DNA of 64,000 nucleotides, from assembly GCF_018604545.1 (NCBI RefSeq), contig NZ_CP075896.1:3348001-3412000 (forward strand). The letters run 5' to 3'. A program made the translations under genes and the position numbers. Under the pieces are notes generated by a model that made no database searches, was not told the DNA's origin, and worked only from the letters and a program-made list of their open reading frames with translations. This DNA comes from Streptomyces koelreuteriae. Lineage in GTDB: Bacteria > Actinomycetota > Actinomycetes > Streptomycetales > Streptomycetaceae. Positions 26,545 through 34,965 of the stretch are shown one piece after another. The stretch's first letter is position 1; the number at the start of each line of letters is the position of its first letter.

Positions 26545-27096
26545 TCAGCCGACCTCGTTCTCCGCCACCGCCTGGCCGCGGACGATCACGTCACCGCCGT
26601 AGAACATCCCGGTGAAGACCGGGGCGTAGGTGAGCTGGACCTCGACCTGCACCTGGTCCGCGTCGGCCGCCACGCAGTGGGTCGCCGCGATGTCCGGGCC
26701 CGTCATGTCCATCTCGCGGGCGAAGGCCTTCACACGGGCATTGCAGTTCCCGAAGTTGATCGGGGCCGGGCCGCCGCCCTCGTTCTCGTAGAGGGCGTCG
26801 AGGTCGATGTCCTGGGCGGCGTAGCGCGCGGCCTGTTCGGCGATGTCCGCGGCGCGTTCGCGCTTGGAGATGGACAGTCCGCCGTCGATGACGAAGGCCG
26901 AGAGCGAGATGAAGACGAGCGCGAAGATGATGACCGCGCCGGCGCCGGAGCCCCGGTCGTCCAGCCGCTGGCGGCGGGACGACAGCCAGGCGCGGAAGGC
27001 GGTGCTCTTGAAGGCCGGGGCCAAGACCGGGTTCAAAGCCGGGTGCAACGCCGGGTGCAACGCCGCGTTCGGGTCCGTGTTCAAGGGCGTGTTCAA
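26545..27096 (-). CDS. TadG-like pilus assembly protein
   Basis: The last gene of the Tad operon encodes a 183-residue membrane protein of the TadG/TadE group. After a variable N-terminus comes DRGSGAGAVIIFALVFISLSAFVIDGGLSISKRERAADIAEQAARYAAQ, a Tad-type membrane helix followed by the amphipathic segment. The outer domain has Cys residues (FGNCNAR, ATHCVAAD). The start is uncertain: TTG at 27096 is used, but the N-terminus is encoded by a 12-base tandem repeat that contains other in-frame TTG codons. The upstream TadE stop is five bases before this TTG. It probably acts as a minor pseudopilin or anchor. Confidence 0.8.
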   Translation of the reverse strand: MNTPLNTDPNAALHPALHPALNPVLAPAFKSTAFRAWLSSRRQRLDDRGSGAGAVIIFALVFISLSAFVIDGGLSISKRERAADIAEQAARYAAQDIDLDALYENEGGGPAPINFGNCNARVKAFAREMDMTGPDIAATHCVAADADQVQVEVQLTYAPVFTGMFYGGDVIVRGQAVAENEVG

Positions 27097-27100
27097 CTCC
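27029..27100. repeat. 12-base tandem repeat over the TadG start
   Basis: Six imperfect 12-base units (GGGTTCAAAGCC, two GGGTGCAACGCC, GCGTTCGGGTCC, GTGTTCAAGGGC, GTGTTCAACTCC) span the N-terminal codons and start of the TadG-like gene. Read on the minus strand they give four-residue units such as A-L-H-P and P-L-N-T, and several units carry TTG in frame. Confidence 0.8.
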
Positions 27101-27101
27101 C

Positions 27102-27545
27102 TCAGCCCGCCTTCCTCTTGAAGGGATCCAGCGGTGCCGTGAAGGAGCCGGACATATTGGTCTTGATGTCCAGGCCGACCATCGCCAGGCCGCGGACCTC
27201 GCAGCTCACCTCGACGGAGAACAGATCGGCGTCGGCGAAGCCCGCGCTGGTCTTGGTCACGCTCACCGGGCCCGTGCAGACGTCCGTGAGGTCGGCCTCG
27301 GCCGCCTTGCGCGCTTCCGCCATGGCGTTGCCGACGTCCCACTGGAGCGATCCGGCCCGGGCCGCGTCACGCGCGGCGCCGTCGATCGCTCCCCGTCCCT
27401 CGACCATCTGGCCGAAGGCCACCAGGACGAGGATGAAGAGGATCATCACCGGCGCGAGGATCACGACCTCGACCGTGGAGAGGCCTCGGTCGTCCCGCCG
27501 TGCCTCGACCGCGGACCAACGGTCCCGCAGGGAAGAGACCTTCAC
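27102..27545 (-). CDS. TadE-like pseudopilin (second)
   Basis: A 147-residue TadE-family protein. DRGLSTVEVVILAPVMILFILVLVAFGQ is a class III prepilin-type segment with cleavage expected after Gly and Glu at +5, followed by the R-G-A-I-D-G-A-A-R-D-A-A-R-A-G helix typical of TadE. The outer domain has two cysteines. GTG at 27545 follows the upstream TAG directly. It is probably processed by the prepilin peptidase at 9761. Confidence 0.88.
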   Translation of the reverse strand: MKVSSLRDRWSAVEARRDDRGLSTVEVVILAPVMILFILVLVAFGQMVEGRGAIDGAARDAARAGSLQWDVGNAMAEARKAAEADLTDVCTGPVSVTKTSAGFADADLFSVEVSCEVRGLAMVGLDIKTNMSGSFTAPLDPFKRKAG

Positions 27546-28001
27546 CTAGTTCCCCTCATCCCGCACGAACCGCTCCACCGGTCCCACCGACTGCGCGTGC
27601 ACGGTCATGTCCAGCCCGGGGAACACCGTCGGGACCCGGGCCGTGATCTCCACGCCCACCGTGTTCTGTTCCGGCTGGACCAGCGCGACGTCGGGCGACA
27701 GCACCAGGTTGGGGCCCAGCTGCCTGATGTAGCTGTCCACCACGTCGCGCGCCTCGCCCCGCCAGGCGCCCGGCTGTTCGTCGGCCGTGGCGCGGGCCTT
27801 GCGGGCTCCGGCCTGGGCCGCGGCCTGGGCCACGTGGTCGGCGAAGAAGTACAGCGCGAACTGCACCGTGGCGAAGATCATGAAGAAGAGAACCGGGGTG
27901 AGCAGCACGAACTCGATCGCGGTCATGCCGGAGTCACCGCGGGTGGCCGCCGACTTCCGTACGGCCTCCGCTCTGCGGTGTACCCATCTGCCCACGCTCA
28001 C
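27546..28001 (-). CDS. TadE-like pseudopilin (first)
   Basis: A TadE-family protein of about 151 residues. TRGDSGMTAIEFVLLTPVLFFMIFATVQFALYFF is the prepilin-like membrane segment with Glu at +5 after Gly; HVAQAAAQAGARKARA is the following amphipathic helix. GTG at 28001 is the chosen start (MSVGRWVHRR), but other GTG or TTG codons lie nearby. It lies between the pilin and the second TadE, about 35 bases after the pilin stop. Confidence 0.82.
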   Translation of the reverse strand: MSVGRWVHRRAEAVRKSAATRGDSGMTAIEFVLLTPVLFFMIFATVQFALYFFADHVAQAAAQAGARKARATADEQPGAWRGEARDVVDSYIRQLGPNLVLSPDVALVQPEQNTVGVEITARVPTVFPGLDMTVHAQSVGPVERFVRDEGN

Positions 28002-28036
28002 GCGCAACCCCGTCAACCCCGTTGTCCGTACGTCGC

Positions 28037-28288
28037 TCAGCAGGTGCCGCTCTGGTTGGCGCCGTTGATGCAGTTCTCGACCTTCTCGGCACCACCCTCC
28101 AGCGCGCGGTTGATGATCGCGGCGACGACGCCGACGATCGCCACCACGACGGCGGAGATGATGACCCACTCGACGGCGGAGGCACCGCGGTCGAGTTCGC
28201 CGGACCGGGCACGCTCGACGCGCCCCTGCAGGAAGACGACCAGGAAGTCCACCGCCGGGATGCCCGTGTGGAAGTTGCGTCCGTTCAT
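28037..28288 (-). CDS. Flp-type pilin candidate
   Basis: An 83-residue prepilin-like protein. A 38-residue basic leader ends at RG, and ASAVEWVIISAVVVAIVGVVAAIINRAL follows, with Glu at +5 and a hydrophobic helix as in Flp pilins. The mature part is about 45 residues and ends with two cysteines (ENCING and a C-terminal C). Small size and position between TadC and TadE support it as the main pilin subunit. AGAGGA precedes the ATG. Confidence 0.82.
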   Translation of the reverse strand: MNGRNFHTGIPAVDFLVVFLQGRVERARSGELDRGASAVEWVIISAVVVAIVGVVAAIINRALEGGAEKVENCINGANQSGTC

Positions 28289-28346
28289 GGGAGGTAGTCC
28301 TCTCAATTCAGCTGGTTCTATGGGCAGTCGGTTGGGCAAGCAGCTT

Positions 28347-29270
28347 TCACACCTGGAACACCCGCATCGCCGCGGGGTAGATCAGGAACACCAGGAAGCC
28401 GGCGCACAGCAGCAGCTGGGCCACGAGCATCGACTGGGACTTCTCGCCCGCGCTGCCCTCGATCTCGGCGAGCTCGCGGTGCCGCATGGTCTCGGCGCGG
28501 GACGCCAGGGACTCGCGCACCTTGGCACCGTCGTCCGCGACCAGGGCCAGGGAGGCGGAGAGGTCCTTGAGCTCCTCGACGCCGATCTCCTCGCCGAGCT
28601 GGCCGAGTGCCTGCCACTGGCTCATGCCGGTGATACGGGCGTCGGACAGGGCGTTGCGGATGCGCTGGTTGGCCCAGCCGTCCGAGACCTCGGCCGCCGC
28701 CATCAGGGCCTCCGGCAGACCGCGTCCGCCGGCCAGGCTCATCGACACCAGGTCGAGGTACGCGCCGATCACGCGCCGCAGGTCGCGCCGCTTCTCGGCG
28801 GCGTCCCGCCGTACCTCGAGGTCGGGCAGGAAGAAGAAGATGGCCGCGAACAGCAGCGCCAGCCACACCGGGATGATCGGGCTCTTGCCGATGCCCAGGG
28901 TCAAGACGATGGCGAACAGGAACGGCCCGAAGAACATACCCGCCACACCCAGCAGCACCTTCGTCGCCAGGAACTTCTCCCAGCTGCGGTCCAGGACCGC
29001 CAGGTCCGCCCGGAGCGAGCGCTGCTCCCAGCCCTGCTGCATGTAGAACTCGGCGACGCGCTGGCCGACTTCGGCCCGCAGCGAGCCGAGACGGCCCGTG
29101 TCCGCCTGCGTCCGGGCGGACTCGTACGCCGAGCCGCGCGCCCGCATCGCGTCGATCCTGGCGACCTGTGAGATCGCGCTCCGCTTCGACGGCATCAGGG
29201 CGCGTACGAGGACGTAGATGCCCAGGCCGATGACCGCGCCGACGACGATCGGCATCGTCAGATCGTTCAT
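28347..29270 (-). CDS. tadC: TadC-like inner membrane platform protein
   Basis: A 307-residue type II secretion F-domain protein. A first membrane helix (residues 7-25) precedes a cytoplasmic segment, two central membrane helices (about 105-145) and the T2SSF domain containing DLVSMSLAGGRGLPEALMAAAE and FLIYPA near the end. With TadB it forms the membrane platform on which TadA acts. Its ATG overlaps the TadB stop (ATGA). Confidence 0.92.
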   Translation of the reverse strand: MNDLTMPIVVGAVIGLGIYVLVRALMPSKRSAISQVARIDAMRARGSAYESARTQADTGRLGSLRAEVGQRVAEFYMQQGWEQRSLRADLAVLDRSWEKFLATKVLLGVAGMFFGPFLFAIVLTLGIGKSPIIPVWLALLFAAIFFFLPDLEVRRDAAEKRRDLRRVIGAYLDLVSMSLAGGRGLPEALMAAAEVSDGWANQRIRNALSDARITGMSQWQALGQLGEEIGVEELKDLSASLALVADDGAKVRESLASRAETMRHRELAEIEGSAGEKSQSMLVAQLLLCAGFLVFLIYPAAMRVFQV

Positions 29271-30256
29271 CGCTGTACCCCCTCTTCCGGCTGGAGCGAC
29301 TGCTGCCCGGGCGGGCGGGGCCGGACGAACTGGACCGAGGCCTCGTCCCGGACGAGGAAGCGCTCGGGCGTCTCGATGGTGGACAGCTTGCGCAGCCACC
29401 AGAAGCCCATGGCGAACAGGGCGCAGACGCCGGCGAGGACGACCTGGCCGAGCGGGGAGCCGTACGGCTCGACGAACTCACGGTTGAAGATCGACAGGCC
29501 GAGGACGAAGGCCACCGAGACGGCGACCACGATCTGCACCGACCGCCGTGTGGAGGCCCGCTGCGACATCACGCGCTGCCGCATGTCGACCTCCTCGCGG
29601 GCCGACTTGGCGAGGGCGCCGAGTACCTGGCGCAGGCCGGGGCCGCGCAGGCGGGCGTTGAGGATCAGGGCCGCGACGATGATGTCGGCGGAGGCGTCGT
29701 CGATCTCGTCGGCGAGTTGCTGGAGCGCCTCGGGCAGCGGGGTGCGGGCGCGCAGGCGGTCGACGAGGGCGTCGAGGTGGGGGCGCAGGACCGGGGCCGC
29801 GGCGCGGGCGGAGGCCGGGATGGCCTGTTCGAGGCCCACCGCGCCGGCGATGGTGTCGCGCAGGGACTCCGTCCAGGAGGCGAGGGCCTCCACGCGGCGC
29901 ATGGCGGCCCGTTCCTCGCCGGCGCCGCCGAACAGGCGGTCCCAGAAGAAGACGAGGACGCCGGCCGCGATGCCCGCGACGGCCCAGCGGGTGAGCAGGA
30001 GGACGACGAGGCCGACGATGGCCGCGAGCGAGCCGCGCTGTCCGGCGAAGCGGATGAGTTCGCTCGCCCGCTCGGCGGCCTTCTGCTTCTCGTGGTCGGG
30101 CTTGACGGGCAGGCCGCGTACGGCGAGGAGCAGGAGCGCGATGCCGCCGCCGACGGCGACGCCACTGCCTATCGAGTACAGGACGGTGGTGGAGAACAGG
30201 CCGCCCATGGAGCCGAGCGAGCCGAGTGCCGCGAGAGTCGTGGTCATCCCTGTCAC
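29267..30256 (-). CDS. tadB: TadB-like inner membrane platform protein
   Basis: A 329-residue platform protein with two N-terminal membrane helices, a T2SSF domain (AGAVGLEQAIPASA, then LADEIDDASADIIVAALILNARLRGPGLRQVL) and two C-terminal helices. GTG at 30256 overlaps the TadA stop (GTGA); ATG at 30247 with GGGGG upstream is an equally good start and would shorten it by three residues. It works with TadC in pilus assembly. Confidence 0.92.
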   Translation of the reverse strand: MTGMTTTLAALGSLGSMGGLFSTTVLYSIGSGVAVGGGIALLLLAVRGLPVKPDHEKQKAAERASELIRFAGQRGSLAAIVGLVVLLLTRWAVAGIAAGVLVFFWDRLFGGAGEERAAMRRVEALASWTESLRDTIAGAVGLEQAIPASARAAAPVLRPHLDALVDRLRARTPLPEALQQLADEIDDASADIIVAALILNARLRGPGLRQVLGALAKSAREEVDMRQRVMSQRASTRRSVQIVVAVSVAFVLGLSIFNREFVEPYGSPLGQVVLAGVCALFAMGFWWLRKLSTIETPERFLVRDEASVQFVRPRPPGQQSLQPEEGVQR

Positions 30257-31560
30257 CCCCAGGTCCCGGTCGGCCGGTAGCCGTGTGCCATCAGTTCCTC
30301 CAGGCAGGCGATGGGGGCGTGCGGCACGACCCGGCCGTCGGGAGCCTCCGCGAAGACCTCGCTGGACAGGACGCGTCCGTCGACGCCGTTGACCTCGCGG
30401 ACGGAGGTGACCATGCGCTGGAGGCGGCCGCCGTTGCCGTAGTTGTTGCGCCGCTGGATGAAGACGACGAAGTTCACCGCGCCCGCGATCAGCATCTGGC
30501 TGGCCTCGATGGGCAGCCGCTCGGAGGCCTGCAACGCGTAGGTGGAGATACGGTTGAAGACCTCGTGGGAGCTGTTGGCGTGGATCGTGGACAGGGAGCC
30601 GTCGTTGCCCTGCGACATCGCGTTGAGCATGGTGACGATCTCGTCGCCGAGGACCTCACCGACGATGACGCGCGAGGGGTTCATACGCAGCGAGCGTCGC
30701 ACCAGCTCCGCCATCGAGATCATGCCCTGGCCCTCGGAGTTGGGCAGGCGTTCCTCGAAGGCGACGACGTTGGGGTGCAGGTCGGCGAAGGTGTCGAGGC
30801 CGAGTTCCAGGGCCCGTTCGACGGTGATGAGGCGCTCGTTCGGGGGGATCTCGTTGGCGAGGGCCCTCAGGAGCGTGGTCTTGCCGGCGTTCGTGGCGCC
30901 CGCGATCATGATGTTCTTGCGGGCGCGGACCGCACAGGCCATGAAGTGGGCGACCTCGGGCGTCACCGTGCCGTTGCCGACGAGGTCGGAGATGAACACC
31001 TTGCCCATGCGCGCACGGCGGATGGACAGGGCGGGGCGCCGGGTGACGTCCATGACGGCCGACAGTCGCGAACCGTCGGGCAGCCGGAGGTCGAGCTGCG
31101 GGTTGGCCGAGTCGAAGGGGCGGGAGGACAGACCCGAGTACGCGCCGAGCACCTGGATGAGCTCGATGAGCTCCTCGTCGGTCTCGGCGACGGGGTCGGC
31201 CGTCACCTCGCGGCCGTCGGCGTATCCGACGAAGACCTGGTCGTAGCCGTTGATGTCGATGTTCTCGACGTCGGGGTTGTCCAGCAGCGGCTGGAGCCGG
31301 CCGACGCCGAACAGCGCGGCGTGCACGGCGGCCGCGTACTGCTCCTCGGTCTCGGCGTCCAGCGGCGTACGGCCCGCGTTGATCTCGGCGCGGGCGTACT
31401 CCTCCAGTATCTGGGCTATGACGGCACGCGCGTACTGCCGCTCGTCCTCCGTGGACATCGGAGTGACGTTGTTGACCTGGTCCTGTCGGCGCTGCTCGGC
31501 GATACGGTCGCCGGCGTCCTGGCGGAACCGCTTGACCAACTGGTGGTCGACAGCGGTCAT
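30253..31560 (-). CDS. tadA: TadA/CpaF pilus assembly ATPase
   Basis: A 435-residue secretion ATPase of the CpaF/TadA family. Walker A is GATNAGKTT (221-229), the Asp box region includes TVERALELGLD, Walker B is VIVGEVLGDE (298-307) and the His box is STIHANS (324-330). It powers polymerisation of the Flp pilin at the inner membrane platform. Its ATG overlaps the TadZ stop (ATGA), and it overlaps tadB in turn, so the whole run is translationally coupled. Confidence 0.96.
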   Translation of the reverse strand: MTAVDHQLVKRFRQDAGDRIAEQRRQDQVNNVTPMSTEDERQYARAVIAQILEEYARAEINAGRTPLDAETEEQYAAAVHAALFGVGRLQPLLDNPDVENIDINGYDQVFVGYADGREVTADPVAETDEELIELIQVLGAYSGLSSRPFDSANPQLDLRLPDGSRLSAVMDVTRRPALSIRRARMGKVFISDLVGNGTVTPEVAHFMACAVRARKNIMIAGATNAGKTTLLRALANEIPPNERLITVERALELGLDTFADLHPNVVAFEERLPNSEGQGMISMAELVRRSLRMNPSRVIVGEVLGDEIVTMLNAMSQGNDGSLSTIHANSSHEVFNRISTYALQASERLPIEASQMLIAGAVNFVVFIQRRNNYGNGGRLQRMVTSVREVNGVDGRVLSSEVFAEAPDGRVVPHAPIACLEELMAHGYRPTGTWG

Positions 31561-32441
31561 GCGCCGGCCCCCGCGTGGCCCTGCATCTGGCCCGGGTGGT
31601 GGTGCTGGGCCTGGTGGGCCTGGTTCGCCTGGGCGGAGGCGGCCCAGGCGGCGCCGTACTGCTGGTAGATGTCGGCCGCGACCTTGCGGGCCGAGCGGAT
31701 CAGCAGCGACTTGTCGAGCCGGCCGCGCCTGCGGCCCGCCAGCTGGTCGGCGCCGGCCGGGTCGTCGGCGATGGTGCCGACCACGCGGGCGCCGGTCTGG
31801 GCGTGCACGAGCATGTCGTTGACCTGCGAGGCGAGCTTCGCCGCCGTGCCGGTGTCGGCGATCAGGACGACGCCGATCATGGGATTGCCGAGGCTCGCGG
31901 CGCCGCGCGATCCGCCGTGCAGCTTGCCGGCGAGGGCGGCGGCGCGGTCGCGGACCCGGGCGATGGCCTCGGGCTCGGTGCGCGAGATGAGCAGCACGAG
32001 CGAGGCGTGCGGGAACAGTTCGACGGCGGGGGTGTCCCCGCTGACGCGTCCGCAGTCGGCGATGACGTCGGCGGCGGCGTTCGGGGAGTCGGCGAGGGAG
32101 GCGAAGGCGTGGCCGAGGGTCGGCCACAGTCCGGCGAGGCCGGCCGCCTGCTCGGCGATTCCGAGCCCGACGAGCACCTCGAGGCCGCCGCTCAGGGGCT
32201 GTACGTGGTCCCAGAGCTGGTCCGGCGCGAGTCCGCGGCGCGCGGTGGCGGCGATGGACAGCATGCCGGTGTTGGGGTTGAGCGGCCCGCCGTGCGCGGC
32301 GGCACTGCGGTAGACGAGGTCACCGCCCGCCGGGTCCGCCTCGGCGAGCAGGACACGGCGCGGCCAGACCGCCGAGAGAGCGACGGCCGCGGTGGTGACG
32401 CCGGGGGAACCCTTGTCGGCGGCGAGAGCGATGAGCGCCAT
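31557..32441 (-). CDS. TadZ/CpaE-like P-loop-related protein with altered Walker motif
   Basis: A 294-residue MinD/ParA-fold protein in the position of TadZ. The N-terminus reads DKGSPGVTT at residues 9-17, where a ParA-type deviant Walker A would be KGGxGKTT; the catalytic Lys is Val15. ADPAGGD (35-41) matches the switch region. TadZ proteins localise the pilus machine and some family members are inactive ATPases, which fits. The C-terminus is a His/Gln-rich tail. It is coupled to tadA by ATGA overlap. Confidence 0.82.
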   Translation of the reverse strand: MALIALAADKGSPGVTTAAVALSAVWPRRVLLAEADPAGGDLVYRSAAAHGGPLNPNTGMLSIAATARRGLAPDQLWDHVQPLSGGLEVLVGLGIAEQAAGLAGLWPTLGHAFASLADSPNAAADVIADCGRVSGDTPAVELFPHASLVLLISRTEPEAIARVRDRAAALAGKLHGGSRGAASLGNPMIGVVLIADTGTAAKLASQVNDMLVHAQTGARVVGTIADDPAGADQLAGRRRGRLDKSLLIRSARKVAADIYQQYGAAWAASAQANQAHQAQHHHPGQMQGHAGAGA

Positions 32442-32458
32442 GGGGTGGGTGCCGCCTT

Positions 32459-33205
32459 CTAGTTGCCGGAGTTACCGGAGACGAGGACGAGGGCGACCTC
32501 GCTGTTGGAGGCGGCCTGGGCCAGATCGGCGGCCTTGTCGCTGTCGACGGTCAGGGTGACCGCCAGGTTGGTGCTGCTGACGATCTGGTCGGAGCCGGAG
32601 TTGGCGTCCGGTACGTAGGTGACTCGCGCCTGGTCGACGATGACGGCGTTGCCGGCCGCCGACGACGAACCGCTGTTGCTGTCGCTGTTGCCGCTGGAGC
32701 CGGAACCGGAGTCGGCGGTGACGCGGTAGGCGGCGACGGTGTCGCCCTGCTTGATGCCGCTCGGGTACTGGCCGGCCTTGAGGGACAGGCCCACGGTGGA
32801 CTTGCCGGCCTCGACTCCGGCCTTCTCGCCGAACATCTCGCCGACCGCGACGGCCCCGGCGGGAATGGGGTTGATGGCCTTCAGCTTCCTGAGCTGGTCC
32901 AGCTGAGCCCACTCGACGTAGTGGATGCTCTCGTCCTGGGCGACCATGACCGACGTCGTGTTGCTCGTGCTCACCGACCCGCCGGCGGGGATCGCCTCCG
33001 TCACCTTCACGACCTCGACCCGGTCACCCGCCTGCAGCACGAGCATCGTCGCGCCCAGCGCGCCCACCAGGATGAGCAGCACCGCGAGCGCGGCCAGTGC
33101 CGGTTTGCGCTCGCGAGGTGGTGTGGGAAGGCGGTCGCCGACCGACGGCTGAGCCGGAGAGGCAGAACGGCCCGCGCCCGCCCCCGTACGCTCTTGGATC
33201 TTCAC
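32459..33205 (-). CDS. CpaB/RcpC-like SAF-domain protein
   Basis: This 248-residue protein opens the Tad operon. After a Pro/Arg-rich cytoplasmic region it has one membrane helix (about 35-57) and a SAF domain (VEVVKVTEAIPAGGSVST, then INPIPAGAVAVGEMF), as in Flp pilus assembly CpaB. A Ser/Gly/Asn-rich loop interrupts the C-terminal half. It probably acts on the outer face in pilus extrusion; there is no outer membrane secretin here, as expected for an actinobacterium. GTG at 33205 is used. Confidence 0.88.
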   Translation of the reverse strand: MKIQERTGAGAGRSASPAQPSVGDRLPTPPRERKPALAALAVLLILVGALGATMLVLQAGDRVEVVKVTEAIPAGGSVSTSNTTSVMVAQDESIHYVEWAQLDQLRKLKAINPIPAGAVAVGEMFGEKAGVEAGKSTVGLSLKAGQYPSGIKQGDTVAAYRVTADSGSGSSGNSDSNSGSSSAAGNAVIVDQARVTYVPDANSGSDQIVSSTNLAVTLTVDSDKAADLAQAASNSEVALVLVSGNSGN

Positions 33206-33626
33206 GCAACCGCTCCCCGTACACCCAAGAAGTTATCTACCAAATAGGACACTTCGCACTTCTCGGTCCGCTGAAGCGGTGCCTGAGCTGGCGGAATAGC
33301 CAGCGCCGAAGTGAGTGTCAAGCCATGGCACCGTATCAGCCGCACATAAGCCCCTCAAGACGCGTCCTACGTCCTGAACCTCACGGCACGCACCGTTATC
33401 CATCTGCAACTTCGGGCCTGGACAAACCCGTTGATGGCGGCACACCGACAGGCCGTTCACCGTGCGGCTCCCTGTGCGGCAGCGAATCCGCCCGGGAGCG
33501 ACGGCTGCACCTCAACCGGCCCTTTCGCCACGCGCCGGTCATGAGGTCCACACGATTCACACACGTGAGCCGGGATTTCCCCGTGCCATGATCTTCGGTC
33601 TGCCCCCCCCCAACGAGGAGTCCTCC
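33206..33626. other. Intergenic region upstream of the Tad operon
   Basis: About 420 bases separate the divergent Tad operon and a lipoprotein gene. No coding sequence with a plausible ribosome site is seen. It should hold both promoters; no convincing -35/-10 pair was identified by eye. Confidence 0.4.
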
Positions 33627-34346
33627 ATGAAGCGGGCCGCGCTCGCCGCCTCCACCCTGTCCCTGATCTCCCTCGCCGCGCTCACGGCGTGCGGCGGGGA
33701 CGCCGACTCGGATTCGGCGACCGGTGAGCCGAGGCCCACCGCGTCCCGGGCGAAGCAGGTGACTCCGGCCGAGCGGCTGGCGAAGCTCATGGTCACGAAG
33801 AAGGACGTGCCGGGGTTCTCCGTGAAGCCCTCCTCCAAGGAGGACGACGAGTACGCCTTCGCCCAGTCCCCGGACGACGTCACGGTCGACAAGCCGGCCT
33901 GCGCACCGCTGGTCTACGTGCTGAACCAGCTGCCCCTCGGCGAGTCCCACGGCGACCTGACCCACTCCGTCCTGGGGAGCAGCCAGTTCACGTACGTCAC
34001 GCTCACGACGTACGCGCCCGGCAAGGCCGAGTCCGCCTTCGCGGGGCTGGACAAGGGCGTCGACTCGTGCGGCGGTGGCTTCACGGCGAAGGCGAAGAAC
34101 ACGGCCACGTACGACTCCGCCACCAGCGAGAAGCCGGTGGCCGAGGGTGGTGACGAGTCACTGGCCTTCCGCTCCACGATGACTGTCAAGGGCATCACCC
34201 ACACCATGCACGCCCAGGCCGTCCGCAAGGGTGACGTCCTCGCCGTCTACTTCTCCGTCGACGGCATGGCCATCGTCCAGGACAGGCCGGGCGACGCGAA
34301 GCTCCCGGCGACGGTGGTGAAGGCCCAGAACGCGAAGCTGGGCTGA
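33627..34346 (+). CDS. Secreted lipoprotein, unknown function
   Basis: A 239-residue lipoprotein with signal peptide ending LTAC (Cys22). The mature part has a mixed alpha/beta pattern with LAKLMVTKKDVPGFSVKP, CAPLVYVLNQLPLG, FTYVTLTTYAPGKAESAFAGL and DVLAVYFSVDG. The layout (a DVPGF-type segment early, an F-T-V-L-Y sheet, VRKGDVLAVYFS late) is common in actinobacterial sensor-type lipoproteins but no named family is certain. ATG at 33627 follows GAGGAG. It converges on the SUKH-like gene. Confidence 0.75.
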   Translation: MKRAALAASTLSLISLAALTACGGDADSDSATGEPRPTASRAKQVTPAERLAKLMVTKKDVPGFSVKPSSKEDDEYAFAQSPDDVTVDKPACAPLVYVLNQLPLGESHGDLTHSVLGSSQFTYVTLTTYAPGKAESAFAGLDKGVDSCGGGFTAKAKNTATYDSATSEKPVAEGGDESLAFRSTMTVKGITHTMHAQAVRKGDVLAVYFSVDGMAIVQDRPGDAKLPATVVKAQNAKLG

Positions 34347-34360
34347 AGGGCCGGGTACCG

Positions 34361-34792
34361 CTACCGGTACCAGTCCTCTCCGTCGCTTCCCAGCGCCCCG
34401 CGCAGATAGCTGCCCAGGTCGGGCGCCACGAGGCCGCGTTCATCCGTCTCGTGGTCCCAGACGTGGACGCTGCCGTCGCCGAGGTCCTGGACGAAGGCGA
34501 ACTGGTCTCCTCCGCCGTTGTCGCCGAAGAAGAGCAACGGGTCGAAGGGGCGGTAGAGGGAGCGGAATTCGGGTCGGGTGCGGAAGGCGAGGTTGTCGTC
34601 CAGGATGCGGCCGGCGGGCCAGACGATGTCCTCGCCGTACGGGCCCTCCATTCCGTCGGTCTCCAGGAGGAGGGAGCGGAGGGCGGTTGGCAGGGGCCGG
34701 CCCAGAGACGTCTCGACGGCATGGAGGGCGGCGTAGGACGCGGGAGGGCGCCAGGGCCCTGTCACCACGTCTCCGAGCGACTCGCGCCACAT
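34361..34792 (-). CDS. SMI1/KNR4 (SUKH)-type protein
   Basis: A 143-residue protein of the SMI1/KNR4 (SUKH) superfamily. The signature is SLGRPLPTALRSLLLETDG followed by IVWPAGRILDDNL, FFGDNGGGDQFAFV and VHVWDHETDE. SUKH proteins are common immunity proteins of polymorphic toxins and also occur alone. No toxin gene is adjacent, so it may be an orphan. ATG at 34792 with GAGGG upstream is preferred over ATG at 34840. Confidence 0.82.
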   Translation of the reverse strand: MWRESLGDVVTGPWRPPASYAALHAVETSLGRPLPTALRSLLLETDGMEGPYGEDIVWPAGRILDDNLAFRTRPEFRSLYRPFDPLLFFGDNGGGDQFAFVQDLGDGSVHVWDHETDERGLVAPDLGSYLRGALGSDGEDWYR

Positions 34793-34965
34793 GCCCGCCC
34801 TCACCCCCTTCCGTGCCGAGCCCCGTTGAACACCATCCATCCTTCCACCGGCCGGTGTTCACCACCCCTGACCGCCCCGCCCGGGACCCCGGCAACCTGT
34901 AGCACTCGCGAAGCCCCCCGGTAGAGTGCCGCCCGGACAGCGATCGGAACGCGGGGGGCACACCG

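Noticed and set aside
34354..34371. Small hairpin GGTACCG-CTAC-CGGTACC between convergent genes
   Set aside because: Stem is only seven bases, overlaps a stop codon and has no T run, so it is weak as a terminator.
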